Program-made: the position numbers and the translations under genes
In this document: piece after piece, positions 25,530 through 35,028 of the stretch
Position numbering within the stretch: the first letter of the stretch is position 1
How the letters are laid out: every line of letters begins with the position of its first letter
Source: Clostridium grantii DSM 8605
Lineage (GTDB): Bacteria; Bacillota; Clostridia; Clostridiales; Clostridiaceae
Reading direction: 5' to 3'
DNA length: 64,000 bases
NCBI RefSeq assembly: GCF_900129965.1
Contig: NZ_FQXM01000014.1
Location: forward strand, 48,239-112,238
Notes under the pieces: model-generated
Told to the model about the DNA's origin: nothing
The model's input: only the letters and a program-made list of their open reading frames with translations
Databases searched by the model: none

Positions 25530-26402
25530 ATGAAACCTATTATTTTAGTAGATTCCAGTAGCGATTTACCGCGAGACTTTGTTGAACATAATAATTTGAT
25601 TTTTGTAAGTTTGATTTGCAATCTAGACGAGAAAAACTATGAAGATGATTTTGGGGAAACTCTTTCTTATTCTCACTTTTATAAAAGATTAAGAGAAGGG
25701 GCCATGCCTACTACCTCTCAAGTGAATATTTTCAATTTTGAGGAAATCTTTAGAAAACATGCTTTGAAAAAAGAACCTATAATTTACTTGGCTTTTGACT
25801 CTGCAATAAGTGGCACCTATAATAGTGCTGTTATTGCAAGACAACATATTTTAGAAGAAATTAAAGAAGCTGATATCACAATCATCGATACTAGAAGTGC
25901 TAGTATTGGTGAAGGATTACTAGTTTATAAAGTACTTGAAATGTTAAAAAATGATGTTTCAAAAGAAGAAATTATTGACTGGATAGAAGATAACAAATTT
26001 AATATTAGGCATTATTTTGTTGTTGAAGATTTATTTCATCTACAGCGTGGAGGAAGAATTTCTCCAACAAAAGCTAAAGTAGGCACACTTTTAAATATTA
26101 AACCTTTGCTTGATATTAATAAATCTGGAGAATTAATCAACATTGCAAATATTAGAGGCAGAAAAAAAGCAATTAAATCTTTAGCTGAATATTTCCATAA
26201 AAACATGAATGATAAATCTTTAGATGTAGTTGGAATAATTCATGGTGATTGCTTAGAGGATGCCCTAATTTTAAAAAATTTACTTGAAGAAAATTATAAT
26301 TTTAAAGAAGTGTTGCTCAATCATGTAGGCCCTGTTATCGCCTCTCATACCGGTGCCGGAATTATTGGACTTGCCTTTTTAGGCAAAGAAAGACCAGAGT
26401 AG
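25530..26402 (+). CDS. DegV family fatty-acid-binding protein
   Basis: 290 aa DegV protein. Family members bind fatty acids, and in Gram-positive FakB proteins present them to the kinase FakA; that link is not shown here. The N-terminal motif ILVDSSSDLP (residues 4-13), the loop PTTSQVN, the lipid-site segment SGTYNSAV and the C-terminal HTGAGIIGLAF are all present. The open frame extends 36 codons upstream, but ATG at 25530 has GAGGAG seven bases before it. It is a single gene closed by a terminator. Confidence 0.9.
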   Translation: MKPIILVDSSSDLPRDFVEHNNLIFVSLICNLDEKNYEDDFGETLSYSHFYKRLREGAMPTTSQVNIFNFEEIFRKHALKKEPIIYLAFDSAISGTYNSAVIARQHILEEIKEADITIIDTRSASIGEGLLVYKVLEMLKNDVSKEEIIDWIEDNKFNIRHYFVVEDLFHLQRGGRISPTKAKVGTLLNIKPLLDINKSGELINIANIRGRKKAIKSLAEYFHKNMNDKSLDVVGIIHGDCLEDALILKNLLEENYNFKEVLLNHVGPVIASHTGAGIIGLAFLGKERPE

Positions 26403-26427
26403 ATATTTATCTACTCTGGTCTTTTTA
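26391..26427 (+). terminator. degV terminator
   Basis: Fifteen-base perfect arms AGACCAGAGTAGATA and complement around TT, followed by TTTTT; the stop codon lies inside the stem. Confidence 0.9.
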
Positions 26428-26465
26428 TTCACTCATAACACATTGAAGTTAACCCATTTTAATTA

Positions 26466-27899
26466 TTAATTATAACAAATTACAGGAATACCTGCCTTAA
26501 TATTAAGATATACTGCTTCTGCTAATTCATGTGGCGAATTCACACAACCATGAGACCCATTTGTCATGTAAATTTGTTCACCAAAGGATTTTCTCCAAGT
26601 AGCATCATGAATCCCTATATTCCCATTAAAAGGCATCCAAAATTCAACATTTGTTTCATAATCTTCGCCTCTTAACACCGCATCCTTTTGTTTATATTTT
26701 AACTTATAAACTCCAGCTGGTGTGCCATTATTAGCAGCTATATTACCTGTAACAACTGGTCCGTCTGTAATCAAAGCCCCATTTTTATAAAGCCATAAAT
26801 GTTGACTAGTAAGACTTATTTCTATATAAGTATTCCCAATATCATTATCGCCCCCATAAATAGCCGTTTGAGTAAAAGAAGGTTTTTTCTCAACAGTTTT
26901 ACCTTCCTTAATATCTTCAATTAAAGCTTGTGTTTCTTTTGCTTTATTTATAATCCACCCATAATCTCCTCCACCAACTTTTATTTTTTCTCCAGTGGAT
27001 GCTACAAAATCTCTTTTCTTTCCAACTGTATTATAATCTTTTGCAAGAGTCTCCACATAATCTTTAACTTTATTTTCATTAATTTTAAAATCAAGATTTT
27101 CATCAATTTCAATCCATTCATTAATCAATGAAGAATCTAAAATCTCTTTTTCTTTTCCAAATGTATAAGTAACCTTTGATGATACGTATTTATTAAGTAA
27201 TTCTTTTGCTTCAATGATTTTTTCAGAAGTTGAAGTGAATTCAGGTTTCACATAACACTCTAATTTCTCTAAATCAATTGAATTTTCACTTTTTTCTAGT
27301 GCATTAAGTAAATTTTTATATAAGATATCCTTGTCCACCTTAGTTCCAAGCACTTCAGGAACAATCTGGTAACTACCCTTTTCATATTTAATACTTGCAC
27401 TTACGGGTTCAACAATATTATTAGTATCAAAGCAAGTAAGCTTATCTACCCTTTCTTTTAATAATTTTTCATCAAATTTAATTTCTTCCACTATAGCATT
27501 TTCTTTTTTGCTTAAAACTGCCACTATCCATTTGAATGGCTGCTGAGTATCCTTTGAGTCTTTAAACTCTTTCCCCGATACATAACTCAAGCCAATGTCC
27601 GAAATTACAATTTGTTCACTTTTACCATTTCGTTCATTTAAAGTTATATTATACTTTTCAAGTTCATTTGCCATTATTGATTCTACTTCTTCAACACTCT
27701 TTCCAGAAACACTTACACAATTTATGGTAGAACCAAAATAAAAATGATTCATAAAATAAATTGACATGCCAACGTATATAAAAATTATAATACTAAAACA
27801 AACTATAAGTGCTATTGTAATTTTTTTATGTCTTTTTATCAAACTTGATATTGAGTTTATTTTTTTGTTTCCTTTTAATTCACTTTCTAAATTTTCCAT
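26466..27899 (-). CDS. L,D-transpeptidase with putative peptidoglycan-binding repeats
   Basis: 477 aa membrane-anchored cell wall enzyme. A single hydrophobic helix at residues 28-51 is followed by two putative peptidoglycan-binding (PG_binding_4/VanW-type) regions (about 60-350). The YkuD catalytic domain (about 355-477) has GIHDATWRKSFG and the active-site motif SHGCVNSP, with Cys452. It would form 3-3 cross-links or attach proteins to peptidoglycan. ATG at 27899 follows AAAGGATAA. It stands alone on the minus strand, convergent with degV. Confidence 0.92.
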   Translation of the reverse strand: MENLESELKGNKKINSISSLIKRHKKITIALIVCFSIIIFIYVGMSIYFMNHFYFGSTINCVSVSGKSVEEVESIMANELEKYNITLNERNGKSEQIVISDIGLSYVSGKEFKDSKDTQQPFKWIVAVLSKKENAIVEEIKFDEKLLKERVDKLTCFDTNNIVEPVSASIKYEKGSYQIVPEVLGTKVDKDILYKNLLNALEKSENSIDLEKLECYVKPEFTSTSEKIIEAKELLNKYVSSKVTYTFGKEKEILDSSLINEWIEIDENLDFKINENKVKDYVETLAKDYNTVGKKRDFVASTGEKIKVGGGDYGWIINKAKETQALIEDIKEGKTVEKKPSFTQTAIYGGDNDIGNTYIEISLTSQHLWLYKNGALITDGPVVTGNIAANNGTPAGVYKLKYKQKDAVLRGEDYETNVEFWMPFNGNIGIHDATWRKSFGEQIYMTNGSHGCVNSPHELAEAVYLNIKAGIPVICYN

Positions 27900-28112
27900 G
27901 TTTTATTATCCTTTCAACATTTTTAAACTTTATTTTCAAACTTTAATCTGTTTCTTATTACATAATCATCATTTACACATTAATACATACCTATAAAATC
28001 ATACTATATTTTTAGTAATTTTTCCATAGCTTTTTTATTAAATAGATAAATTTTATTTATATCTATACCCTATAAATATCTATAAAGATATAAAAACAAA
28101 CAAATCACATTA

Positions 28113-28141
28113 TTGACAAATATGATGGATTAGTATAAAAT
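28113..28141 (+). promoter_or_regulatory. Promoter of the sugar kinase gene
   Basis: Near-ideal TTGACA (28113-28118), 17 bp, TAAAAT (28136-28141). It predicts a leader of about 128 nt. Confidence 0.7.
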
Positions 28142-28154
28142 TATATTGAAAAAA

Positions 28155-28233
28155 GGTTTTGAAACCATATTCCACATTATGAAACTAATTGGAATATTAA
28201 TTTCTTTCTTATAGACTCTTAATCATAAGAAAG
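28155..28233 (+). promoter_or_regulatory. Structured leader of the sugar kinase mRNA
   Basis: Three successive inverted repeats in the leader: GGTTTTGAAACC (28155-28166), ATATTCC/GGAATAT (28167-28173 and 28191-28197) and CTTTCTTAT/ATAAGAAAG (28204-28212 and 28225-28233). No T run follows, so it is not a simple terminator. I do not recognise a known riboswitch. Confidence 0.4.
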
Positions 28234-28275
28234 ATTATAAAAATTTAAATATTACCATAAAAGGAGCTTGATGTT

Positions 28276-29376
28276 ATGTCAGTTTTAAATGTAAAATCAA
28301 AAGATAATTGTAAGTATGATTGTATTTCTTTGGGTGAGGTTATGCTAAGACTTGATCCAGGCGAAGGTAGAATTAAAAATTCAAGATCATTCAACGCATG
28401 GGAAGGCGGCGGCGAGTACAACGTTTCTCGTGGTTTAAAAAAATGTTTCCGTAAAGATGTAGCAGTTGTTACAGCTTTAGCTGAAAACGAAGTTGGTTAC
28501 TTGGTTGAAGACTTTATAATGCAAGGTGGAGTTGATACTTCTCTTATTAAATGGGTTCCTTATGATGGAATTGGTAGAGGCGTACGTAACGGTATTAATT
28601 TTACTGAAAGAGGATTTGGTGTTCGTGGAGCTTTAGGAGTTTCCGATAGAGGTAACACTGCAGCTTCTCAATTAAAAGTTGGAGATATTGATTGGGATTA
28701 CATATTTGGTACTTTAGGTGTTAGATGGCTACACACTGGTGGTATTTTCGCAGCACTTTCTGATACAACACCAGATGTTGTTATTGAAGCAGTAAAAAAA
28801 GCAAAACAATATGGAACAATGGTTTCTTATGACCTTAATTACAGACCATCTTTATGGAGCTATATTGGTGGAAAGCCAAGAGCACAAGCTGTAAATAAAG
28901 AAATTGCTAAATATATAGACGTTATGATTGGTAACGAAGAAGATTTCACTGCTTGCTTAGGTTTTGAAGTTGAAGGTAACGATGGTGACCTTAAAGAACT
29001 TAATCTTGATGGATATAAAAAAATGATCAATAATGTTGTAGAAGCATATCCTAACTTTAAAGTTGTTGCTACTACATTAAGAGGAGTTAAAACTGCTACA
29101 GTTAATGATTGGAGCGCTATTTGTTGGGCTGATGGAGAAGTTTACAAAGCTAACGATTATGATAGTCTTGAAATCATGGACAGAGTTGGTGGCGGAGATA
29201 GTTTTGCATCAGGACTTATTTATGGTCTTATGAACGGTGATGATGCTTTAACTGCTGTTAATTACGGTGCTGCACATGGTGCCATTGCAATGACAACTGC
29301 TGGAGACACTTCAATGGCAAGCATTAAAGAAGTAAAAAATCTTATGTCTGGCGGAAGCGCAAGAGTACAAAGATAA
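28276..29376 (+). CDS. kdgK: PfkB-family sugar kinase (2-keto-3-deoxygluconate kinase-like)
   Basis: 366 aa ribokinase-fold kinase, resembling KdgK. It would phosphorylate a sugar or keto-deoxy sugar acid with ATP. N-terminal LGEVMLRLDPGEGRIKNS, the substrate loop GGGEYNVSRGL and the C-terminal catalytic RVGGGDSFASGL (the usual GAGD written GGGD) are visible. Codon use is richer in G/C-ending and Gly/Ala codons than its neighbours, which with the strong promoter suggests high expression. AAGGAG precedes the ATG. No partner pathway gene is adjacent, so the substrate is inferred from family resemblance. Confidence 0.85.
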   Translation: MSVLNVKSKDNCKYDCISLGEVMLRLDPGEGRIKNSRSFNAWEGGGEYNVSRGLKKCFRKDVAVVTALAENEVGYLVEDFIMQGGVDTSLIKWVPYDGIGRGVRNGINFTERGFGVRGALGVSDRGNTAASQLKVGDIDWDYIFGTLGVRWLHTGGIFAALSDTTPDVVIEAVKKAKQYGTMVSYDLNYRPSLWSYIGGKPRAQAVNKEIAKYIDVMIGNEEDFTACLGFEVEGNDGDLKELNLDGYKKMINNVVEAYPNFKVVATTLRGVKTATVNDWSAICWADGEVYKANDYDSLEIMDRVGGGDSFASGLIYGLMNGDDALTAVNYGAAHGAIAMTTAGDTSMASIKEVKNLMSGGSARVQR

Positions 29377-29390
29377 TATATTTAATATTT

Positions 29391-29430
29391 AAAAGAAGCT
29401 TTCAAATTTATGAAAGCTTTTTTTTTTAAT
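29391..29430 (+). terminator. Sugar kinase terminator
   Basis: Stem AAGCTTTCA/TGAAAGCTT with an AATTTA loop and ten T, 15 bp after the stop. Confidence 0.9.
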
Positions 29431-29442
29431 TATATGGTATCC

Positions 29443-30603
29443 CTATATAATTTTTCTAAGATAATATCCTGCGACTATGGGGCTCAAAGCAATAAAAAAT
29501 AAATATGCTTTTAAAATTTCAAAATCTTTAAATATCATCAAAACAATTAATAATATGGTTGAGCTTATTATTCTTCCTAAATTCAAATATATATCCTTAT
29601 TTATAATGTATTCCATTCTCAATTCACTATTGTGGGATTTATCTATTAAGTTAAAGGTAGAGGAATTTTGTTGAATTATAAAAAAGGGTAGAAAAAATGC
29701 ATCCATCACAACATAAATCATCAACATAAACTTTGACACATTTATTGTAAGTCCTAATACTGCAAAAAAAGATCCAAGTGTACCTAATAGAATTGCTTTT
29801 TTTCTTAAAGGCGGTTTGATTATTTTTTGAACTAATATATAAGATGATGATGTTATTACAGAAGCCATCAAAGTTAACTTTCCTAAAAAAAGTTCACTTT
29901 TTACTGTTTCAATAACCAAGATATTTATTATAAAAATAATAATAACATCTCTAAATCCCCAAAAAAATATAGACTTTTTTAAAAATTCCCATTGTTTAAA
30001 ATTGGGGTGCAAAGCTTCTTTTATATTTAATTTGCTATTATTATAATCACACTTAAGTATAGAACTCATAAAAAAAAGAAGTACAAACATAGAAAGCGTT
30101 AATAGAAATACAATCTTATAGCCTTTATAACCGTTAAAGGATGTAATTATAAAAGCAGATGTTATTGGCGCTATAGCCGCAGCAATTCCAGCGCAACAGC
30201 CGTTATACCCATTAAAAGTATCTCTATTATTTAAACTGGTGAGCTCAAAACTTAAGGTATTAAAGGCTAGCCAATAAAATCCACATGCTAGGCCATATAC
30301 AATCCCAAGAAAATAAATATAACCTATTCCTTTTTCCCCCATTGATAATATCAACAAATAAAATATTGCATAAATAAACAATCCAATCCTTAAAGGCCAA
30401 ATCCCATTTTTCTTTTTAGCAATATAAGCTGCTAAAACAAAAGTTATTGGTGTAAATATGTAATGCATAAGGTTATAGACAACTATAACTTTAAAATCAT
30501 TTGTTTTGTTCCAAAAAAACACATTTATAAAGATATTTGAAAGTCCCATGGCAAAAGTAAAAAGTCCACTTATAATAATTAATATTTTTGCTTTTCTGCA
30601 CAC
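29443..30603 (-). CDS. MFS transporter
   Basis: 386 aa membrane protein with about twelve hydrophobic helices in two halves, major facilitator type. The segment YGLACGFYWLAFNTLSFELT resembles the helix 4 region, and the loop KCDYNNSKLNIKEAL joins the halves. No residue indicates the substrate; a drug or sugar exporter are both possible. GTG start at 30603 with AAAGGAG seven bases upstream. It stands alone, convergent with the sugar kinase gene. Confidence 0.82.
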   Translation of the reverse strand: MCRKAKILIIISGLFTFAMGLSNIFINVFFWNKTNDFKVIVVYNLMHYIFTPITFVLAAYIAKKKNGIWPLRIGLFIYAIFYLLILSMGEKGIGYIYFLGIVYGLACGFYWLAFNTLSFELTSLNNRDTFNGYNGCCAGIAAAIAPITSAFIITSFNGYKGYKIVFLLTLSMFVLLFFMSSILKCDYNNSKLNIKEALHPNFKQWEFLKKSIFFWGFRDVIIIFIINILVIETVKSELFLGKLTLMASVITSSSYILVQKIIKPPLRKKAILLGTLGSFFAVLGLTINVSKFMLMIYVVMDAFFLPFFIIQQNSSTFNLIDKSHNSELRMEYIINKDIYLNLGRIISSTILLIVLMIFKDFEILKAYLFFIALSPIVAGYYLRKII

Positions 30604-30675
30604 TAAATGATCTCCTTTAATTTGTCATTGTTATTATTATGTGCTTAATACAAAATCATATACTATTTGTGGTCC

Positions 30676-31854
30676 CTATTTGTAAAAACATATTGCGTTT
30701 TTTCCTAATTGTTTTTTTGCTTTATACATAGCCATATCTGCTGCGCTAATTAAATCAACTGTGTTTATAGCATCTTCTGGGTATATGGCTACTCCAAAAC
30801 TTGCACTTCCTGCAATAGAATAGCCTTTGAGGTCAAAAGGAAGATTAAAACATTCTTTGAAATTACCTACATACTTTAGCAATCTATCTTTTTCAATGCC
30901 CTGTTTAATGATTAAAGCGAACTCATCCCCACCTATCCTTCCTAGCAAATCTCCTGGAAGAACCTTTTCTGATAATCTATTGGATACTTCATATAAAAAC
31001 AAATCCCCTATATAATGTCCCATGGTGTCATTAACTTTTTTGAAATCATCTAAATCGATAAATACAACTGAATACTTTAAATTATCTTTTTTACACAAAT
31101 CATAAGTAGTTTCTATCTCTTCCAAGAACATCTTTCTATTTGGCAATTGAGTAAGCACATCATAATAAGCTAATTCTTGAAGCCTAAGTTCATTTGCTTT
31201 AATCTTTTTAATATATTTTTTTATTTCTTCATTTTGTTCTTTTTCTTTTCGATATTGTTCCATATTATTTATAAAATTATTTCTGAATATATAATTAATT
31301 CCAAGGGTGAAGATACCAATAAGCAAATGTACCCAAAAATGAACAACATAATATCTTGGAACAATTTGCAAAGAACGCTCACTGAAAAAGATATATAAAT
31401 AAACATCTGCTAGCATTCCTGAAATTACTACGTAAAAAACCATACTTCCATCAATTCTGATAATTGAAATAAGCAATAACAAAAAAAGTAATGTCCATAT
31501 GGATATTCCTAAAACTTCATAATAATTAATGGTTATTGATAAAAACAAAATTCCACTTAATAAATTAACTACATGTATTTTCAATTTTAAATTCCATTTT
31601 GTTTTATTGACCATGAGAAAAAACATTCCAAAAATAATCATGGTTATTTGATGTACCACTGAGCTAGCATTTAAATTTGTGGAATATATCGATAAAATAA
31701 AACTAGCAAAAGCAATTACAAAACAAACAATAGCCATAAAAAGGGCTACTAGTTTATTTTCTATAAAAAGAAGGTCTTTTATATCATATATTTCTTTCAT
31801 TTTTTCTAAACATTTATCTTTTCTATTTAAAATTGAAATTTTATTTTTTTTCAC
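30676..31854 (-). CDS. Membrane diguanylate cyclase (GGDEF)
   Basis: About 392 aa: six hydrophobic helices in residues 30-190, a short coiled coil, then a GGDEF domain (about 225-392). The active site reads GRIGGDEFALI near residues 306-312, preceded by FIDLDDFKKVNDTMGH, so it should make c-di-GMP. The RxxD inhibitory site is replaced by LPGD. No recognised sensory domain beyond the membrane part. A GTG at 31854 has GGAGG seven bases upstream, slightly better than the TTG one codon before. Confidence 0.92.
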   Translation of the reverse strand: MKKNKISILNRKDKCLEKMKEIYDIKDLLFIENKLVALFMAIVCFVIAFASFILSIYSTNLNASSVVHQITMIIFGMFFLMVNKTKWNLKLKIHVVNLLSGILFLSITINYYEVLGISIWTLLFLLLLISIIRIDGSMVFYVVISGMLADVYLYIFFSERSLQIVPRYYVVHFWVHLLIGIFTLGINYIFRNNFINNMEQYRKEKEQNEEIKKYIKKIKANELRLQELAYYDVLTQLPNRKMFLEEIETTYDLCKKDNLKYSVVFIDLDDFKKVNDTMGHYIGDLFLYEVSNRLSEKVLPGDLLGRIGGDEFALIIKQGIEKDRLLKYVGNFKECFNLPFDLKGYSIAGSASFGVAIYPEDAINTVDLISAADMAMYKAKKQLGKNAICFYK

Positions 31855-32020
31855 CAAAATACCTCCGTTTATTTAAACATTATGTCGTATTTTCTAATAT
31901 ACTACTATATTACCATGTATAACTCTTTTTTTAAAGTATCCATACAAGAAGACTTATCTTTAAAAATTACTGTTAAAATCAGCCATAAGCTTTTATAATA
32001 TAGATAACCACAAAACCGAA

Positions 32021-32048
32021 GTTATAAAACCATTGAACGTTTGATAAC
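32021..32048 (+). promoter_or_regulatory. Imperfect palindrome ahead of the CRP-family gene
   Basis: GTTATAAAAC and GTTTGATAAC arms around eight bases, 18 bp before the start codon. A possible autoregulatory site. Confidence 0.35.
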
Positions 32049-32065
32049 ATAAAGGAGATTAATAA

Positions 32066-32743
32066 ATGACAAATTTTAGAAACGAACAAGATAATGATAC
32101 CCTGCAACTTTTGTATAAAGTTTACCCAGTATTAAAAAAAATAGATGATAAAAATAATGGTATCATTAAAGATAATATTACTTTTAGAAAAGTTAGTGCC
32201 GAAGAATATTTACCATTCACTACAAATACTTGCCCCGGTTTCATATTTGTAATAAAAGGAATAGTTAATATACAAAAAATCAATTTAAATGGTGAAGAAA
32301 CTAATTTGTATAATATAGAATCTGGTGATTTGTGCCATGAGGCTTTAAGTTGTTTATTAAATTACCAACCTTTAGATATTTTAGGAAAAGCTTTAGTTGA
32401 TTCCCATATAGCAATTCTTAATTTTGAATTGGTAGAAAAAATCTTGCTAAAGGAAAATGATTTTTTACAACATATGTACCAAGATATTCATAACAAATTT
32501 TGTTTAATTGTAGAAAATAAAGAAAAAATAATGCATGAAGATTTGGAAACAAGACTTTTAAAACTATTAATCAGCAAAGATTCTAAGTTGATTTATTTAA
32601 AACATAGTGACATTGCATTAGAGATTGACTCTACAAGAGAAAGCGTAAGTAGAAAACTTAAATACTTAGAAAAATTAGGATACATTTCTTTAACTAGGGG
32701 AAAAATAATGATTATAAAAGATCTTCATGAACTATTAAAATAA
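32066..32743 (+). CDS. CRP/FNR family transcriptional regulator
   Basis: 225 aa: cyclic-nucleotide-binding-like beta roll (residues 25-140), dimer helix, and a winged HTH (about 165-215). The recognition helix TRESVSRKL carries the Arg-Glu...Arg pattern of CRP (RETVGR), which predicts TGTGA half-sites. Exactly such a palindrome lies at 32768-32790, ahead of the next operon. Cysteines are scattered (CPGF, LCHEALSCLL), but no FNR-type N-terminal cluster is seen. It probably senses redox or sulfur state and activates the rhodanese/CDR genes. ATG with AAGGAG upstream. Confidence 0.88.
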   Translation: MTNFRNEQDNDTLQLLYKVYPVLKKIDDKNNGIIKDNITFRKVSAEEYLPFTTNTCPGFIFVIKGIVNIQKINLNGEETNLYNIESGDLCHEALSCLLNYQPLDILGKALVDSHIAILNFELVEKILLKENDFLQHMYQDIHNKFCLIVENKEKIMHEDLETRLLKLLISKDSKLIYLKHSDIALEIDSTRESVSRKLKYLEKLGYISLTRGKIMIIKDLHELLK

Positions 32744-32767
32744 CAAAAGTCTTCTCCATTTCTATTA

Positions 32768-32813
32768 TTTATGTGATTTAATCACATAAAATTTAAAATT
32801 ATTGTTATATACT
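32768..32813 (+). promoter_or_regulatory. CRP-type site and promoter of the rhodanese-CDR operon
   Basis: Perfect palindrome with 11-base arms around one T, TTTATGTGATT-T-AATCACATAAA (32768-32790), containing TGTGA-TTTAA-TCACA. A -10 TATACT (32808-32813) places the site centre at about -41 from the start, the class II activation position. No -35 is present. Confidence 0.65.
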
Positions 32814-32878
32814 ATATTTAGTTAATAAATTAACTATCACCCAAAATTTAAACTTGGTAATTTAGGAGGTAATAATAT

Positions 32879-33199
32879 ATGCTTAATTTTTTAAAAAACA
32901 ATAGTAAAAAGGTTATTAACGTAAATGATATAGATACATTACTTGGAAAAATAGATTTAATTGATATTAGAGAACCTTATGAATATAATAGTGGAACTTT
33001 AAAAACTGCTAAAAATATTCCTATGGGCACAATTTTAAATAATCCTGAGAAATATTTATCTAAGGACAAAGAATATTATATCATGTGCCATTCTGGTGCA
33101 AGAAGTTCTAGAACTTGCAGTAGTCTTATAAAAGAGGGCTATAATGTTGTAAATGTATCTGGTGGAATGGGCTCATATGTAGGAACAAAAAGAAACTAA
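32879..33199 (+). CDS. Rhodanese-like sulfurtransferase
   Basis: Single rhodanese domain of 106 aa. The active Cys70 lies in MCHSGARSS; the domain start LIDIREPYEYNSGT and NVSGGMGSY are typical. It would carry persulfide sulfur in the cytoplasm. The gene is 21 bp ahead of a CoA-disulfide reductase gene that has its own C-terminal rhodanese, so the two are an operon for handling sulfane sulfur. ATG with AGGAGG upstream. Confidence 0.92.
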   Translation: MLNFLKNNSKKVINVNDIDTLLGKIDLIDIREPYEYNSGTLKTAKNIPMGTILNNPEKYLSKDKEYYIMCHSGARSSRTCSSLIKEGYNVVNVSGGMGSYVGTKRN

Positions 33200-33220
33200 T
33201 ATAAATTGGAGGTCAATATT

Positions 33221-34921
33221 ATGAAGAGAAAAGTTTTAATTGTAGGCGGAGTCGCTGGTGGAGCATCTGCTGCAGCAAGATTGAGAAGAAATAGTGAAGA
33301 AGATGAAATTATTATGTTTGAAAAAGGACCTGATGTTTCTTTTTCTAACTGTTCATTACCTTATCACTTAAGTGGAGTTATTGATAAAGCTGAAAAACTT
33401 GTGCTTATGAGTACTGAAAAATTTCTTAAGCAATATAGAATAGATGCAAGAGTTAATAATGAAGTTCTACAAATTGATAGAAAAAACAAAACAGTTAAGG
33501 TTAAAAATCTACTTACTGAAGAAATATATTCTGAAAATTATGATAAACTTATTTTATCACCAGGGGCTAAACCTATAGTTCCTAACATACCAGGAATTGA
33601 AAAAGTAAATGTTTTTACCATTAGAAATGTTGTTGATATAGATAAATTAAAGAGGTTTGTAGATTCCCTTGAAGCAAAAGATGTAGCTGTAATAGGTGGA
33701 GGCTACATAGGGGTTGAAGCTGCTGAAAATCTAAGAGAAGCCGGCTATAATGTGTCTCTTATAGAAGCTATGGATCAAATTTTAAGACCTTTTGATTATG
33801 ATATGGTTCAAATACTCCATAAGGAAATATATGACCGTGGAATTAAATTAGTGGTTGGAGACAAAGTTGAATCTTTTGAAGAAAACTCTGTTGTTTTAAC
33901 TTCTGGCAAAAAAATCAATGCTAAAGCTGTTATTATGGCGATAGGAGTGGCTCCTGAGGTTGATTTAGCTAAAGAGGCTGGTTTAGAACTAGGAATAACT
34001 GGTGCAATAAAAACAGATAAAAACTATATGACAAATGACAAAAACATATATGCTGTAGGCGATGCTATTGAAGTATATAATTCATTATCTCATTCTATGA
34101 CAAAACTATCTTTAGCTGGACCAGCACAAAAGCAGGCAAGATCAGTTGCAGACCATATTAATAATAAAGCTACCTTAAATAAAGGATATATCGGTTCCTC
34201 TGCTATAAAGGTATTTGATTACAATGGAGCATCCACAGGATTAAATGAATCTCTCATAAAATTCTTAAATTTGAAAATAAATTATGAGGTTGTAAATATT
34301 ATAGTCAGCGACAAAGTTGGTATTATGCCAGACTCTGCACCTATGCATTTCAAATTATTATTTGAGGTTCCAACTGGTAAGATTTTAGGGGCTCAAGCTA
34401 TTGGAAAAGGTGATGTAACAAAAAGAGTTGATACAATTGCTACTGCTATAAAATTTGGTGGTACTGTAGAAGATTTAAAAGATTTAGAACTATGTTACGC
34501 TCCCCCATTTAGTACTGCAAAAGATGTAGTTAATTATGCTGGATATGTAGCTTCAAATTTATTATCAGGAGATTTTAAACAAGTTACCGTTGATAAAGTA
34601 AGAGAATTAGTAGAAAATAATGCTTATATAATCGATGTTAGAGAAAAAGGTGAATATGCTAGAGGCCATATTAAAGGTTCTAAAAATATTCCTTTAAGTG
34701 AATTAAGAGATAGAATAAATGAAATACCAAAAGATCAAACAGTATATTTACACTGTAGAACTGGCCAAAGAAGCTATAATGCTACCTTAGCATTGCAAAA
34801 TGAAGGATTTGACCAAATTTATAATATAACTGGCAGCTTTTTAGGCTTATCTTTCTATGAATATTATAATGATAAATTTACTGGAAGAAATAGCATAGTT
34901 ACAGAATATAATTTCAACTAA
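33221..34921 (+). CDS. CoA-disulfide reductase with C-terminal rhodanese domain
   Basis: 567 aa flavoprotein: FAD domain (1-110) with VGGVAGGASAAARLRR, redox Cys44 in SNCSLPYHL, NAD(P)H domain with AVIGGGYIGVEAAENL (about 152-166), dimerisation domain (335-450) and rhodanese domain (about 465-560) with active Cys near 512 in LHCRTGQRS. This is the CoADR-Rhd type, reducing CoA disulfide, polysulfide or persulfides with NAD(P)H. Start ATG at 33221 has GGAGG eight bases upstream, better than the first in-frame Met. Probably controlled by the CRP-type protein encoded upstream. Confidence 0.92.
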   Translation: MKRKVLIVGGVAGGASAAARLRRNSEEDEIIMFEKGPDVSFSNCSLPYHLSGVIDKAEKLVLMSTEKFLKQYRIDARVNNEVLQIDRKNKTVKVKNLLTEEIYSENYDKLILSPGAKPIVPNIPGIEKVNVFTIRNVVDIDKLKRFVDSLEAKDVAVIGGGYIGVEAAENLREAGYNVSLIEAMDQILRPFDYDMVQILHKEIYDRGIKLVVGDKVESFEENSVVLTSGKKINAKAVIMAIGVAPEVDLAKEAGLELGITGAIKTDKNYMTNDKNIYAVGDAIEVYNSLSHSMTKLSLAGPAQKQARSVADHINNKATLNKGYIGSSAIKVFDYNGASTGLNESLIKFLNLKINYEVVNIIVSDKVGIMPDSAPMHFKLLFEVPTGKILGAQAIGKGDVTKRVDTIATAIKFGGTVEDLKDLELCYAPPFSTAKDVVNYAGYVASNLLSGDFKQVTVDKVRELVENNAYIIDVREKGEYARGHIKGSKNIPLSELRDRINEIPKDQTVYLHCRTGQRSYNATLALQNEGFDQIYNITGSFLGLSFYEYYNDKFTGRNSIVTEYNFN

Positions 34922-34939
34922 AAACATATGAAAAAATGA

Positions 34940-34997
34940 GGATAGTAGCTAGATTTTTCTAAACCAAATCTAGTTACTATCCCCTACTCTTTTTTTG
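34940..34997 (+). terminator. Terminator after the CDR gene
   Basis: Stem of 17 pairs with one mismatch (GGATAGTA... with ...TACTATCC, 34940-34982), then TTTTTTT at 34991-34997. Confidence 0.8.
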
Positions 34998-35028
34998 TGT
35001 ATATTTAAGACTCTTTAATTAATAAATC

